From: Typhlomys cinereus
Lineage: Eukaryota > Chordata > Mammalia > Rodentia > Platacanthomyidae
NCBI GenBank assembly: GCA_023101885.1
Contig: JALPQD010000006.1
Span: forward strand, 10,621,085 to 10,685,084
DNA: 64,000 nt
Direction of reading: 5' to 3'
The translations under genes were made by a program, and so were the position numbers. Of the stretch, positions 1-12,309 are shown piece by piece. The notes beneath the pieces were generated by a model. It saw nothing but the letters and a program-made list of their open reading frames with translations. It ran no database searches and was not told where the DNA came from. Numbering within the stretch: the stretch's first letter is position 1; each line of letters starts with the position of its first letter.

Positions 1-254
1 TTTCAAACCCTGAAGCTGCTCACAGTCCCTGTTGTTAATAGTTTTGTAGTTAGGATCTACCCCTCCTCTTGTCGGGTATCGTGAGCAACCACTGACAGGA
101 CTTGATAAGTTGCTTACCTTTCTGTTCATTTCCTTGTTGGGTAGTGAATTGGGAATGTAGATTTTATGAATTCTCTTTTCGTTTGCTTTTTACCAAAAAA
201 GACGTGGAAAATGTAAACAGTTTCCTCTAACATAAGCAATGTTTGAATTTTTAG
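1..254 (+). other. Probable 3' end of the intron before the terminal exon
   Basis: No coding frame or repeat is recognised here. The last 30 bases carry a plausible branch point (CTCTAACAT, about 225-233) 20-odd bases before the TTTTTAG acceptor at 248-254. The polypyrimidine tract is short and broken by GAA, so the acceptor is only moderate in strength. Intron status is inferred from the exon call that follows. Confidence 0.45.
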
Positions 255-419
255 AATGGCCTAAATATCAGGAGATTTGACCCAGTGCGAGGAGACGGGA
301 TTCAGGAGATGTACCCCCTTTACAATCGGATGTGCTGCCAGGAGCGGAGCCCTTGCAAACATCAGCGGAACCACAACCCTGAGAGACTCTACGTCAACCC
401 ACGAGAACATTATGTGTGA
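255..419 (+). CDS. Probable terminal coding exon of an unrecognised gene (3' end only)
   Basis: Seen: a CTAAC branch-point-like motif near 226-231, then TTTTTAG ending at 254, then 54 open codons closed by TGA at 417-419. The frame is closed immediately upstream by the TAG of the acceptor itself, as expected for an internal splice boundary. The peptide begins NGLNIRRFDP and ends RLYVNPREHYV. It is rich in Arg, Tyr, His and Cys, with a Cys cluster MCCQERSPC near residues 26-34. No signal peptide or membrane segment is visible in this part. A second possible acceptor is the CAG ending at 271, which would keep the same frame. I do not recognise the family and assign no function. The rest of the gene would lie to the left of the window. 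It could instead be a chance open stretch, since 54 codons is short, but the splice context and protein-like composition favour a real exon. Confidence 0.55.
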   Translation, partial: NGLNIRRFDPVRGDGIQEMYPLYNRMCCQERSPCKHQRNHNPERLYVNPREHYV

Positions 420-3400
420 CCTTCCTCTTGTTCCAGGGGGGATTCTGAAAAATGTTTAATTAGACTGGGGAGAGAAACTGAGGCCTAGACACAATCTCAG
501 TCAAAGTGTTGAACTCCTGATGGGTGACTTGGAGCTAATCACAGATTTCTTTCCTACATTAAGGGTCTCTTAGCCACCAGCTGTGTTTGTGAACTTGCCT
601 GTAGCTTCGTGTGGTTCTGTAACACTGGCGTTTAACTACTAACATCCGGCCTATGCTGGCACGTTCATTTGAAAGCACAACATCTGTCTGTGATGTCTGC
701 AGTGATCCTTCAACAGGAAAGGCCCAGCTGGTAGCATGAGCCTCACTGAGTCTCAGGCAAGCCAGCCTGCTCATCTGTAATTCAAGCAGGCAGAAAAAAA
801 TGAGCTCAGAATCCATTTCACTAATTATTTACCGGGGATTTAGATTTCCCTGACATGCTTAATACAGTTACATTACCTGTCTACAAACAGAGGCCCGAGG
901 AGAGAGGCAGACTTTCCCTCTCTAAATGATAACAGCAATCAACTGGAGCCTTTGAAGCCTGTGGGAGACTATGTTACCATGATGCGTGTTCCTGAACCTT
1001 AGGGGTCTGCAGCACCCTGTGTGTGCAGCCTTTTCTGACCGCTCTCAGTTGACTGTGGTTCAAGATGCTTCTGCTCTGTCCTGTTGCTTTCTCCTGTTCC
1101 TCACTAGCCAGAGCAGCCTGCTCCTCACTGGGCGAACTCTGAAAATCCTTGCCTAACCAGGTGCAGTATCTTTCACCTTTCCCTTCTTTTCTCTTGTACG
1201 TGACAAGCTCAACTTTCACTTCTGAAATTCTTCCAGACCAATCTTAGTTCACATGGGCTTTAACTACACTCATCCACATTCTTCAAGCGACTTCTCTCTA
1301 CTATGACTTATCTACCTCAGAAAAGCCTGCTGGAAAATCGCCATGAAACAACTCCTGGTCTTAAAAGCCAGATGGGAAATTTGAAAACATTTTTTTTTCC
1401 TTTGTAAAGCTACTTCAGTGTGGCAGGTATGCTAAAACCACACGTCTGTGCCTTTCATCCCCTGCTTTAAAGCCCAACAAAACTGAGAAGATGATACGAA
1501 GCACATAATCCCGGCACCTCTCTGCCGAGGCAAATGGCAACAACGAGATGTCCTTATGGATCTTTCTTGAGTCTCATCTTCTCTGCCAGCTTTCCATCCC
1601 TGATGGTGACAGGACTGGCAGAGGGACTTGCAGTGGGATAACTAGAGGCAGAGATCACTGGTACACATGTCTAGTGCTCTGCCTCACATCTAAGGAAACA
1701 ACTTTCCTGTGTGAACTGGACAATGTGATTAATAGTGGTTCGTTACATAGAAAGAAAGTGGCATAAACGTCAGAACATACGCCACACATTTGCACCCTAT
1801 GCTGTAGGTGGAGACGAGATCATTAGTAGATTTCTAATGAGATGCCAAAGGTGCTTCATGATCCCTGCTCTACTGGTTTTTGTTCTTGTTGGCTTCATTT
1901 CCCTCTGCCAGGTTTTGTCAGACAAGTCATATAGATTGTTCTACAGGAAACATAACCCCCTCTCCGCTTCCCCTGTGGAGGTCAACAGTTCTGGGAAAAA
2001 GGATGCTCAAATTCCATCTCAATGCTTTGGTCAGAATTGATACTTTAAGCAGAGCTATAGCACCTCAAGGATAAATTCAACTCATCCTCTCTGCTGAATC
2101 GTCACGCTACTTGGAATTTAGAGTTTACTGCTTTTAGTTACAAAAAAGATAGTCAGTTTTACTACTGTAATTATAGCTGAAGGTGCAGAAATCCTTGTGA
2201 CTGTTTCCTGACAGAAAGCTGTCCGCTGGGAGCTCCCTAACAACGCAGCACTTCATCAACCTCATGTTGTTGCCCACCTCCTTCAGAAAATGTTAAAAAT
2301 ACCTTACTGCTAGGGATGGTGTCTAGGGTCCTGTTGAGAAGCAGGTTGGGAAATCAGCCTCATAAAGCTGACTGGAGACCCAAGGGTAGGGGAGAAACCA
2401 TTCCTTTGTGCCAGAAAGAGGGATATGGAAACTTCGTCCAGTCCAGGGCCTCCTCCCATGAGGAACTTACTGTCTACCTTTAAAGAGTTATTGTCCTTAT
2501 GAAAAAGAAACCTTGGATATGGACACCTCTCTCTCAGCCAGCTCACTCATTGTTCCCTTTGCTTTTCTGCCAGCTGCAAGATTTCATGGGCAAACTCATA
2601 GTTTTGATACCTGTTGGCCCTAGATAGATTTCACGTAAGCTTCATCATAGCTTATCTTGGTGCCTCCTGTCCGTTGTCTCAGAACACTTAGCTAAGTAGA
2701 GAAGAGTTAGTTTCAAAAGGATGTGATTCACCAGGCTCCCAGTAAAAAAATGCTATCCACAATAAGTCTCTTGATCTCTAAGTTTGGAGCCCAGTCTACT
2801 TGACAATGCCATTTAAATATGGAGTTAGACTCTTATCAGTCAGCAAGTGAGGTTGAAGGATGTAATTCATAGCTTATAATTCACAGTTGGTGACATAGTA
2901 TCCTTCCCATAGCTTGTTTACTAAAGCTCACCAAAATAAATAAATCGCCACAGCATTTTTTCCAGGCATGGCTGCAACTTTACATATGGAGGGACAGGGA
3001 GCCCAGCCTTTATTACCTATTTTATGTGCAGGCATCTCCAGGAGCAGGAATGGTGGCTGCAATTGTTTCTTTGCACACTACACTAAAATGAAGCATCTGC
3101 AGCAGCTAGATTCAGCCTGGCACAATGGAATGAGAACATGAAGTAGAAGTGATTTATTGTCACTTCTGTGAGAGTGCAATGTAGCCCTACTCACCTTACC
3201 TGTTCTGCATTTAAGAAAGCCCAAGCTCTTTACTATCTATTGCATAATTCTTACCTGTGCTGGGCACCTGTGTAACATATGCAGAAGAGAGACCAACAAA
3301 ATGTGCTCTAAAAAAAAAAATGTGCTCTAAACTCAATACTCAATAGTGACTTCTCTCAGTATGTTCTGTGATTTTGTTTAATCATAGAAACAGAACTTTT

Positions 3401-3570
3401 TTATATCCTTCTGTTGGAATTGATTTCTTATTTTTTCTTAGTGGTGTGAAATTCACGATTTTGTTTGTCATTGTTGAATCTTTCCCTGTGCTCTGCTGCT
3501 CTCCTAGAGCTGTTCTTTCTTCTGTACAATAAAGCCTCCTACTTCCTGGGGTTTAGAGGCTAGACCATTG
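420..3570 (+). other. Likely 3' UTR start, then unannotated unique DNA
   Basis: Sequence following the TGA at 417-419 should begin with that gene's 3' UTR, but its end is unclear. No AATAAA is near; the first I notice are near 2935 (AAATAAATAAA) and 3525 (CAATAAAGCC). The small open frames here (for example about 1735-2040 plus and 2310-2546 minus) have no recognisable domain, splice context or conservation signal and are probably chance. A short direct repeat of TGTGCTCTAA flanks an A-run near 3300-3330. Otherwise I see nothing defined. Confidence 0.4.
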
Positions 3571-3579
3571 TTCCAAAAG

Positions 3580-3765
3580 TCAAAAGAACAAGTCTGCTCC
3601 CAGCTTTACCCCTTTCTAACTCTAGAAACTTAGGAAAAGTCCTTGTAACTGCATAGTATAGCAGTTGTCCCCAGCCATAAAGCAGAGAGTATAATACCCT
3701 CCTGCTAAGCTCTCAGAATTGTGGTAAGAGATCAATTTCTCTCAAAACCAATACATGCCTATGCT
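3580..3765 (+). repeat. MIR SINE remnant
   Basis: The order of a diverged MIR core is visible: a CTCCCAGCTTTACC-like segment, then CTAACTC...GAAACTTAGGAAAAGTCC (tRNA-SINE core, 'gggcaagt' region), then a CCATAAAGCAGAG...ATAATACCCTCCTGCTAAG stretch matching the 'aaatggggataataat.acctacct' part. The match is by eye and strongly diverged, as expected of this ancient mammalian family. Confidence 0.6.
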
Positions 3766-3769
3766 CGTT

Positions 3770-6700
3770 GTGAACCTCAACTTCCTGTGCCTTTGCCAGT
3801 ATTTAAAATATCGGAATGCCTCCACAGAGAAAAGGGCAGCAGTGTGGAAGTGAGCATGTTTAAGTAGAACCAACAGTCAACATTTGCCATATAGAAAGCT
3901 TCATATCTGAATCTTAGCCTTTCAAACTTTCGTTGGAGTTGAAAATGCATGTCTTTGTTTTACAAATTACTGTTAACAGCTAGCTTTCCTGAATGTGATA
4001 TGAACTGGAATCTAACACCCGCACCTTGCCTGAGTGTTCTCACTGAATAGGACCAGTGTCCAATTTTGTCCTCTGTTCAGAAGTCTGCCTGGGGCAGATG
4101 GATTCAACTCAAAGGCCAGACAGTCAGAGGTCATGTACATCATTGGAGGTCATGCATATCTTTGGCCAACTTTTATTTCTTTCACACCTCCTTTTTTGTC
4201 AAGGGAATATATATTTTTTATTTTCTTTTTAAAGCAGAATGTGAGAGACTACATGGCAAATGTTAGGTAGAAGGCAAATGCTTAGGGTCATTTTTAATAT
4301 GGTCTTTGACCTCTGAACATGCAGAAATATTATCCTGATTAGATGAACCCTAGCGGCAAAACAATAAAATCATCAAAACCATTCTTTCCCAGGATTTACA
4401 TGCTCATTACCTGTTTGTCTCTGTTCAATAAAAATAGAACTTCTAGATTGGTAGCACTCACATTGTGGACCGCAGAAAGGAAAGCCAAGGGAAGAGTCAA
4501 AAGAGTGGACAACACAAATCCGTGGTCCTCACCTGAAAGCCAGCTCTGTGCTTCTTCTCCTGCCCTTGATAATAAGGCCCTGTTTTCATCTCTGGTCACT
4601 TGAAGACTTTATAGAAGCACCTAGGAATTTCGTTGAATTATAAGCTGATATTTGGAAGCCTGGAATAGATTATTGCATCTAGTAAAATATGTGGGTTTCT
4701 CTATTCAAGAAAATTTTAAGCTCAGCCTTCATCAGTTTGGGCATTCACAATTGTTTAGGTTATTTTGGTTGCCTTCAGTTGGCAAGAGGTAAGAATTATA
4801 TGTCTCCTCCAACCTCACCAGGTGATACACCAAAATCTACAGGAGACTAAGTACTGCATCATTCATGTTAATTAGAAAGCAAACTCCAGAATTTATCAAC
4901 CTATCCAATAAAGCAGAAAAAGCCAAACTCTGTCCTCTTGGCCAATCCAACAGCATCTGAACTAAGAGTTATCAGAAGTGAATGCAGCAGTATTTCAACT
5001 TGTTGTATCAGCTGACTAGTGTATTGTTTGACTTCTGTGGAGAATGAGTTAGGAATCCTGGGTGTGTTTGGCTTGCTCCTAGGATGGCTAGCATGCCTTA
5101 CACTATTTGGACCATTTTACATATCTTTAACACCTCTAAACTAACCACCAGAAATATTCACGTACTATACTAACAGTCTTCATGGTTCAGTCCAAATAAA
5201 GCTTTTGTGGTAATACCATCTGAAGCGAACCAAATGTTTCAAATGCTGATAAGTCCCTGTTAAGGTTCAAATGCTGTTTTAAGTCCCTGGAAGATTGTAT
5301 TCCTGATTAGGATACTTCAGATACTAACCAACCACTCCCAGGTTGAAATAATTTAAGGAAATTATGTCAGAATTTATAAAAATTCTTTAAAGATTTCTCA
5401 GATTCTCACACCCTTATACAAGAGTGGATGAAGCTATTACTGTTCAGAAGTCGCCACAACTTACTAAATTGAGTTTTATTGACATAACAATGCAATCGCA
5501 ACTTTTCTTATCTTAGAGTTATGTGTAAGAGAGACACAGAGACATAGAGAAAGGTGGGGAGGAAGAAAATCAGCAGATCCTATGAATATCAGTGCCATTC
5601 AAATCAATGGGAACAAATCAGGATCTCCAGGAATTGACAGCTAAGGGACAAGTTTGTGCTCCCATCCCATAACCATGTTGTTAGGGGTGCCCCAAGCACA
5701 TGGGACCAAATCACTGGGCCTGAAAAGATACTGTTAGACTTAAAGTGCTCATTGCCATCCCACCCATTGTCAATAACCTAAAGAATGCTTTCTAAGGAAG
5801 TTCAACCTTCTAGTTCCTCTAAAGGTGGGAGACCTCACAGTTGTACCTTTGTGGATTTTCCCAGTTTATGGGATCAGGTCCCTGTGGAACAGCAGAATCC
5901 CTGGTCTTGTGACCTACACTAGTTGTGTTTATATCCATGGCATGGAATTTATCTGTGAAAGTCGATTAAAAGAACTCTCTAGAGAAAACCTCCCCAGGAA
6001 TCCAAAACATCAGATTTGCTACACTGATTTAGATCTGTCCCCTGTCCCACCACAGCTGTATCTGACAGCCATGAAGAGTTAGGTTATATGTCTTCCTCAG
6101 AGGTTAATTTCCTTAACGACACACAGTGGATCTGTGAAGCCCAGAGTTACATGCAATTTTCCAAGTGAATGGACATCATCTTGGTTTTTGTATACTCTTT
6201 CCAATAGCAATCAGGATTTTTTAATCCACCCCAAGGAATTGATCACGTTAAATTCTTTCAAGTTTTATCAGTGGCTTGCTGTCCACTACATTTTAACAGG
6301 CAGCAGCCATTTATCCTACATAAACTAACTTACACCAACCAATTCACGCCATGGCTCATATGTGCTCTGTGCTGTGCACATGGTCATGTGAAAACATCCT
6401 ATAGATGTCCTTGAACTGAGCACTTTAAGACCCAGACAAGTGTTTGACATCTTCAGTTTCACTGTATATGTGATATTCCAAATCCTCTGTTTAAAAAAAA
6501 AATGTGAGGTAGGTGTTGCTACTGCCCAGATTATTCCATTTGTCCATCCATAAGTCCCTGTTTACTTACAACCCTCTGTGTCTGTTTCTGTTTCTAAACT
6601 GGAACTTTAAGACAAAACATCTGCTGCAGGCTCCCCCCTCCCCCCATGGTCTTAACCACTCAGCCTTACCTATACTGCCCAGCTTCATCTCTCTCCTAGT

Positions 6701-8430
6701 GCAAGCTACCTCACAAGGGCTTTGCAGATGGGTGGGGTGGGGTGACATTTAAGGGTTGTCTTCAGAGACAGTGTCTTCAAAATGATTCTACAAAAGTCTC
6801 TCTGCTCAGAAATGAGAAAATCTATAGGTATTACTATTTTTCTATTCTTGTTTTTGATATTTTTACTTCTGAAGAGTGATCTCTGTCTGGAAAGAGCCTT
6901 TTTTTCTCCTTGTAACTTTCTCCCGATTAACTCTCTTCACACTGAAATCTGTTACCTTATCCAAGTTCTGAACTTTTTGCATAGAGAATTAAAACTGATT
7001 CACTAGAAACCCTCAACACTTTAACTCCGGTCATTTCAAACTATTAATGTTTACTGCATATGAAAGCTTTCGTTTTTCCTACAGAAATCGGAGGTTCTGC
7101 TCTGACCTAGGAAGGGCTCACTGCAAATCTTGCTTCTCCTTGTGTAAACTGAAGCTAATCCTGTTATTTCAAGGTGCCTTGATGCTGTGAGTCCTGACTA
7201 AGAAATGATGAAGCATTTTGCAGGTGGCTGTGCTACATGGATGGATATGTATATCATCTAGACGGTCATCCAATTGGAACTTGTAGCTTAACTCAATACT
7301 TTTTCATGCCTTGTTCTCAAAAGAGATATGTTACTGACTTATCTTTTTTTAAAATAGGAGAAATTAGTTTTTAGTTATTTGAATAGTTTTCATTTTGGTG
7401 TGTATAAAGTGTTCAAGCATGACAGAAAATATCTGTTATATTTTTAAGCATTAGAACAGAGTTACTTACTTAAAAGTATAGTTGAGGGACAAGAAAAATT
7501 CTAGCTTGGATGTTGTGAAATGCAGAAAGAAATAAAAAGATTAGCTTTGAATTTGAGAATATATTTGAAATAGTAGATATTAATTGGTTGCTTTTAGAGC
7601 CTTTAAAATTCCAGAAATTGCCTTTTATTTTTGCAGCTTGGAACTATGTGTTTCTTTACATCTTATAAATAAAGTTTTTGTAGTCTAAGGTTTTTCATTT
7701 ATATTATTATCAATCAATCACTGAAATACATACAAAACTAGTATCCTAGTTATATGACTGTGAAATGTGCAACTTAGAGCATCTGAATTATTTGTGTACT
7801 TGAGGACTTTTTAACAGAATTGCCTGTATGGTTTAAGCAGCATAAAAATGGGATGATAAATGCGTAAGTTATGTATCATTTTAGGTACTTAGAAAAATTA
7901 CATATTCTTCAAAATGAGGCTACATTTATTTCAGCTAATGAATTATTTGTTCCTTGTTTCCAGATTAATGTTTAGTCACTAAAATTACCTTTTATGAAGT
8001 TACATACTCATAAATAATCTTATTTATCAAGAACAAATGAACAAAGTGAGCAACTATGGTGGATTCTTCAGCTTTATGTGGTGGTAAGTTACCAGTCAAG
8101 TCTAGGAAAAAACAGATATATTTTATTATGATCCCATAAATTAGGCTTTTAAGAATAATTTCAATAGATTTTTGTATATTCACCTATACCTCAATTAATT
8201 TTAAAATATGATCACCCTCAAAAGAAACTCATGCACAATAGCAAGCATTTCCTAACACACCCTGACTCAATATCTGGCAAGGAGCACTCCTTTCTGGAGA
8301 TTTGGTATTCTGCACATATCATATACAAGATATTATACAACTTGTGGTCCTCAGTGATAGGCTTCTTTCATTTGCTTCCTATTTCCAAAGTTCACCCTTA
8401 TTTTTTCATGAACCTGTCTAAGACATTACA
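3770..8430. other. AT-rich unique non-coding DNA, nothing defined
   Basis: About 4.7 kb without a recognised gene or clear repeat. Small frames such as 4343-4603, 5825-6082, 6134-6328 and 6513-6752 show no family motif or splice context. A degenerate short duplication containing CAAATGCTG...TAAGTCCCTG lies near 5230-5290. The region 7300-8200 is particularly AT-rich. Very old repeats may be present but are below what I can recognise by eye. Confidence 0.4.
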
Positions 8431-8439
8431 GTAGACCAT

Positions 8440-8512
8440 GTATCTACCAGCAGTGACATTTGACAACTTCACTTTGGGGAAATAATTTTTGATTACTAAT
8501 ACTTCTATAAAC

Positions 8513-8560
<48 letters not shown>

Positions 8561-8830
8561 TATGTGTTTCTATGTGTCTATGTGTGCATTCCTAGGAGTT
8601 GACTTGCTGGGTCATATGACAACATTATGGTTTAATTTCTTGACTTTTCTACAACTGCTATACCATCCTCACTAACTACTTATGAGACTCCAGTTTCTCC
8701 ACATCCTCACCATTCTTATTTACTGTCTTTTTTATTATAGCAACTCTAGTAGATAAGCACTGGTATCTCTTATTGATTTGACTTTTTCTGGTATCTAATG
8801 ATATTTACTCACTTACTGTCACTAAGTAAG
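8440..8830 (-). mobile_element. L1 fragment, antisense, split by a GT microsatellite
   Basis: The text 'gctgggtcatatgacaacat', 'ctataccatcctcac' and 'tctccacatcctcacc' matches the well-known antisense of the 3' part of mammalian L1 ORF2 and its 3' end. The fragment is diverged and non-coding. A TG run (8515-8559) interrupts the L1 match where the consensus has a short GT-containing stretch, so the microsatellite probably expanded inside the L1. Confidence 0.7.
8515..8559 (+). repeat. (TG)n microsatellite
   Basis: Uninterrupted TG dinucleotide run of about 22 units, followed by an imperfect TCTATGTGT stretch to about 8586. It lies inside an antisense L1 fragment. Confidence 0.95.
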
Positions 8831-9077
8831 GAAGAAAATCTGGTCTTAACTCACAATCGTATAATAAACAGATGAACACTGTATTCTACCACAGGTAGCC
8901 CACCTCTGACTCAGGATGCAGAGATGTTAGACAAATATATTGAAGCAAGCACATTAAAGCATTTAGCTATACTGTAGTGAAGAACATAGAGGAAAGATAG
9001 CACGAGCCTGTGACAGATGTGGAAGACTTGAAGAGATCATATGTACACCAAAGTGTTAAGCAATTAGCTATTTAAAC

Positions 9078-9188
9078 TGGTCATGGTGGTTCACACCTGT
9101 AGGAGGACCAGGAATCGGGTCATTGTCATCTGCCTAATGAGTTCAAGACCAGCCTGGGCTACATAAGATCCTGTCTCAAAAGAAAAAA
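9078..9188 (+). repeat. B1-like (7SL-derived) SINE, diverged
   Basis: The text 'ctggtcatggtggttcacacctgta', 'gttcaagaccagcctgggct' and 'ctgtctcaaaagaaaaa' follows the B1/proto-B1 consensus in order, including the A-rich tail. The middle is shortened and diverged, so an old B1 or PB1-type copy is likely. Confidence 0.8.
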
Positions 9189-9514
9189 TATCAGTTTACT
9201 ATATAAAAAAAATAGAGTCAATGGTTGATTCCATGGTTTGCATACTTTCGTTATGGTTAGCAAGGTGCTATACTGAACCTGAAAGTTAGAATGAGTTGTG
9301 CTGTATGAATACACAGCTAATTGCCAGCTGTCTCCAGTGCATCACTGATTTCAGTCCTCATAACTGCTGACAACCCATGGTATTCAGTAAATACAACTAA
9401 CAGTGTTTTTTCTCCAGCACACACATTGTATCATTAAATTTACCATAAAGCCTTCTACTGTTTTACCTTAGAATAATATCCAGATGGGCATAAATTAATA
9501 TATGTATTAGAAGC

Positions 9515-9660
9515 GGAACAGGGCTAACCAACCTCAAGACCACCTTCTGTGATATACCTTCCTCCAGCAACATTCCGCCTCCTAAAGTTGCCACAACCTT
9601 CCCAAATATCAACTAGGGATTCAAACACATGACAATTCACATTCAAACTATGACACCTTA
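9515..9660 (+). mobile_element. Partial rodent DNA-type repeat (same family as 61.2 and 61.7 kb)
   Basis: Seen: 'gaagcggaacagggctaacc', 'ccttcctccagcaa', 'cctcctaaagttgcca' and 'cattcaaactatgac' match, in the same order, the 3' half of the two full copies at 61.18-61.55 and 61.68-62.07 kb. The 5' half is missing. I take it to be a non-autonomous rodent repeat of the hAT-Charlie/URR type, but that name is from memory. Confidence 0.65.
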
Positions 9661-9664
9661 CCTG

Positions 9665-11500
9665 GTACAAAGTGACATGGGATGACACTGATTACAAGGG
9701 ATGCAGACAGGTAGCCAGACTTCCAAACCGTAGATTCTCCAATTGAGAGATTTGAGATTTTCTACACAGGAATGAGCAAAAACCAGGACTGCAGCAATTT
9801 GACTCACTTGTGAGCTACATCCACAAAATATTTTTAAGTGTGCAAAAGACACTCCAGCAGAGATGGCCTCTGTTGTGATCCAGCCCTGCTTTCCAAAGTC
9901 TCGTCATCCCCATGGGAACCCCTCAGATTGAGCCTCACCATAATAGACTCACCACCCAGGGTCTGTGCCTTTGCCCTAATTCGAGCATCAGGAATGATGT
10001 GTGAACAGGTAAAAGGCTGAACGAACGTGGGCCCTGTGTTTTTAGCCCATCCTGTGCTGAGTGAGCACTTGGACTCTGGAAGCATGCCACTGCCCTTTCT
10101 AACACAAAGAAGTCCAGTCTCCACAGTAGCTTGTTTCCAAGAAGACCAATGGAAAGCTGTGAAGAGAGCAAGACAGAGCTGCTCGACTACAGAGAACAGA
10201 TAACAGAATAGGATGACAGCACATCACCCATGAAAGCCAGGAGGGAAACAACTGGGCACCTGCTCCCTCCCCCACAGGAAGGATGAGATACAATGGGAGT
10301 GGTGTGTACTGGGAGGAAATGGTGGGAGTACAGGAGTAACTTCTACACTCGGGACATGCAGATTGAGTTCCCTGACATCAAATGATAAAAAGATTCTGGG
10401 ATGGAGCATAAGCATTAGGAATCCACAGCTGTAGATGTGAGAAGAAACTAGATCATGCGGAGGAAGAAGCTCGCCAACCCACTACAAGCCTGGCAGGACT
10501 TCAGCCCACTCCCTGGGGAAATGCTGTGGTTTATCTGGCTTATCATAGTTGGATTCAATAGCCAAGTCTTTCTGCCTCTGCCTCTATTAGCTGTTGGAAA
10601 GACCCCATCAGGGAAGGACGTGCAACTGGCAAGTCAGCTGCCTGCAGCTGAGGGAAGGAAGGCCTGGGGAACGCGGCAGCTGGACCTGTCAGTCCTCCAG
10701 GGGAACCCTGTGGAGCTTCTTAGGTTGGCCTCAGTATACTCCAGAACACTGTCAGCAGCATTTTTTCCTCCACATAAGGCTTCATCCAGGATTTTGATAG
10801 ACTCCTACTGCTGCAGCCGGCCTTCGGCCCCTGCGGATTATTACTTATTGTAATTATATGTGCAGAGGCCAGGGGGAGAGGTGGGGCGTAGTCCTAAGAG
10901 GTTCTGCTGTCTTGAGAAGAAATTTCACATTTTCAAGCTAGAGGGAACTATGGGCTCCAACTAGGGAAAATTAAGGCTCTAAAGGTAATAGTATGCCTGG
11001 TACAGTATCTAGAGGGAATAGCATGCCTAGTATAGTATCTGGACTTTTGCCACTAAACTCTATAGATATTAACGAAATGAAGGATCCAGGAGATTCAAGT
11101 TTGTCAGGAGCACCTTCCCAATAGAGATGGCGAATAGCATGTTTTCCCTGGAGAGTACTTACTCATCCCTCAAAATCAACACTAGACTTTGTATTGCATG
11201 GATTTCAGCTCTTTTTTTATGACCCTCAAGCAGTATATGAAAGCTTCTTTGTAAACCAGGGAAATCCTCTAGTGTTCATGATTGGCTTTCGGTTGCTTAG
11301 AAATTCCTCCCAGTTCTTCATTGTCTTCAGACATCAGTGGGGCTCAACAATGCTCATATAAACTCGCTCTCACTATTTTCTTCTTGATTCTCAAAGAGCT
11401 GATAACCCTGACCTCCTAGTGAATTCTCTCTTATGACTGTAGTATTCCATGTCACCCATTGGAATCAGCAGGTGCCTACTCCCATCAGTGATTGTAGGGA
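9665..11500. other. Unique non-coding DNA with a weak open frame at 10455-10853
   Basis: The plus-strand frame at 10455-10853 (132 codons) has no recognised domain, no splice or promoter context, and a composition that does not suggest a protein family. I treat it as chance. Overlapping frames on both strands between 9.8 and 10.4 kb conflict with each other and look equally accidental. A 30-bp imperfect tandem pair (AATAGTATGCCTGGTACAG type) sits at about 10986-11044. Confidence 0.4.
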
Positions 11501-11507
11501 AGAGTAT

Positions 11508-11625
11508 TGAGACAGAGTCTCACTGTAGTCCAAGAATAGTCTGCCATCACTATGTTATCAACAGGCCTCGAGTCTGTGGCAGTCCTCCAAGGGTTGGGCT
11601 TAAAGGCACAAATCATTATGTCCAA
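11508..11625 (-). repeat. B1-like SINE, antisense
   Basis: Reads 'gagacagagtctcactgtag', 'aggcctcgagtctg', 'agtcctccaagggttgggct' and 'taaaggcacaaatcatta', which is the complement-strand B1 order from tail side to head side. Diverged, but all landmarks are in the right order. Confidence 0.8.
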
Positions 11626-12008
11626 TTCCCCATGTTCCATCTATTATGAATCGGGGTCTTAATGACTAATAACAAGATTCAACTTCCATTTTATCATCTG
11701 CCTTCTAGGACTATTCCTAAACAAATCGCTATCAGATGTGTTCTATGCAACCAGATGTAGGATAGAATTTAGCAAGGCAGGGTGTCTATCCAGAAATGAA
11801 TGTGAAGGGTGGGAATCAAAAGATTGATGGTAAAACTGTGATGTGAATTTACAAAGTATGTAGTCCATCTGTGTTACCCCATGTTGGGCTGAAATTATTG
11901 GGCTTTATTACCTCTCAGTAATAACACATGTGAGATACTCCAGAAAGGAACAGGACTCCCTCTGCAACAGGACACTGGAAGCTGGCACAGACACATCAAG
12001 AGAAACGA

Positions 12009-12249
12009 TGCACTGGAGAGATGGTTCGGGGGTTAAGATTTTGTCTTGTAAGCAGAAGGTCCTAAGTTCCGATCCTAGTCCCATGTAAAAAGCACCATGC
12101 AGAAATGGCGGCAACCTGCACTTACAGTCCTGGTAGGCGGAGCCTGGGAAATCACAGAGAGAAGAAAGAAGGAGATAGGATCAATCCAGGATGATTCCAA
12201 AGTCACCCTTGGTCCTTGACAGGGACATGTGTGCCCTCTGATACACACG

Positions 12250-12290
<41 letters not shown>

Positions 12291-12305
12291 AATGAATAAA
12301 TAAAG
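12009..12305 (+). repeat. B2-like SINE with a non-murine 3' body (copy A)
   Basis: The head 'ctggagagatggttcggggg' and 'ttctgatcc'-type box region match the tRNA-derived head of B2-like SINEs. The body (GGCGGAGCCTGGGAAATC, CAATCCAGGATGATTCC, AAGTCACCCTTGGTCCT, ACAGGGACA) is not the mouse B2 body and is shared with the copies at 18.2, 22.35, 23.3, 41.8 and 46.95 kb. It ends in a CA/CG run and AATAAATAAA. No internal coding capacity. Confidence 0.85.
12242..12289 (+). repeat. (CA)n/(CG)n microsatellite at SINE 3' end
   Basis: CA dinucleotides with an early CG-rich interruption (ACACGCGCGCAC), directly in the 3' tail of SINE copy A. Confidence 0.95.
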
Positions 12306-12309
12306 TTTA

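Noticed and set aside
10455..10853. 132-codon plus-strand open frame
   Set aside because: No recognisable protein family, and overlapping frames exist in other phases. Treated as chance.
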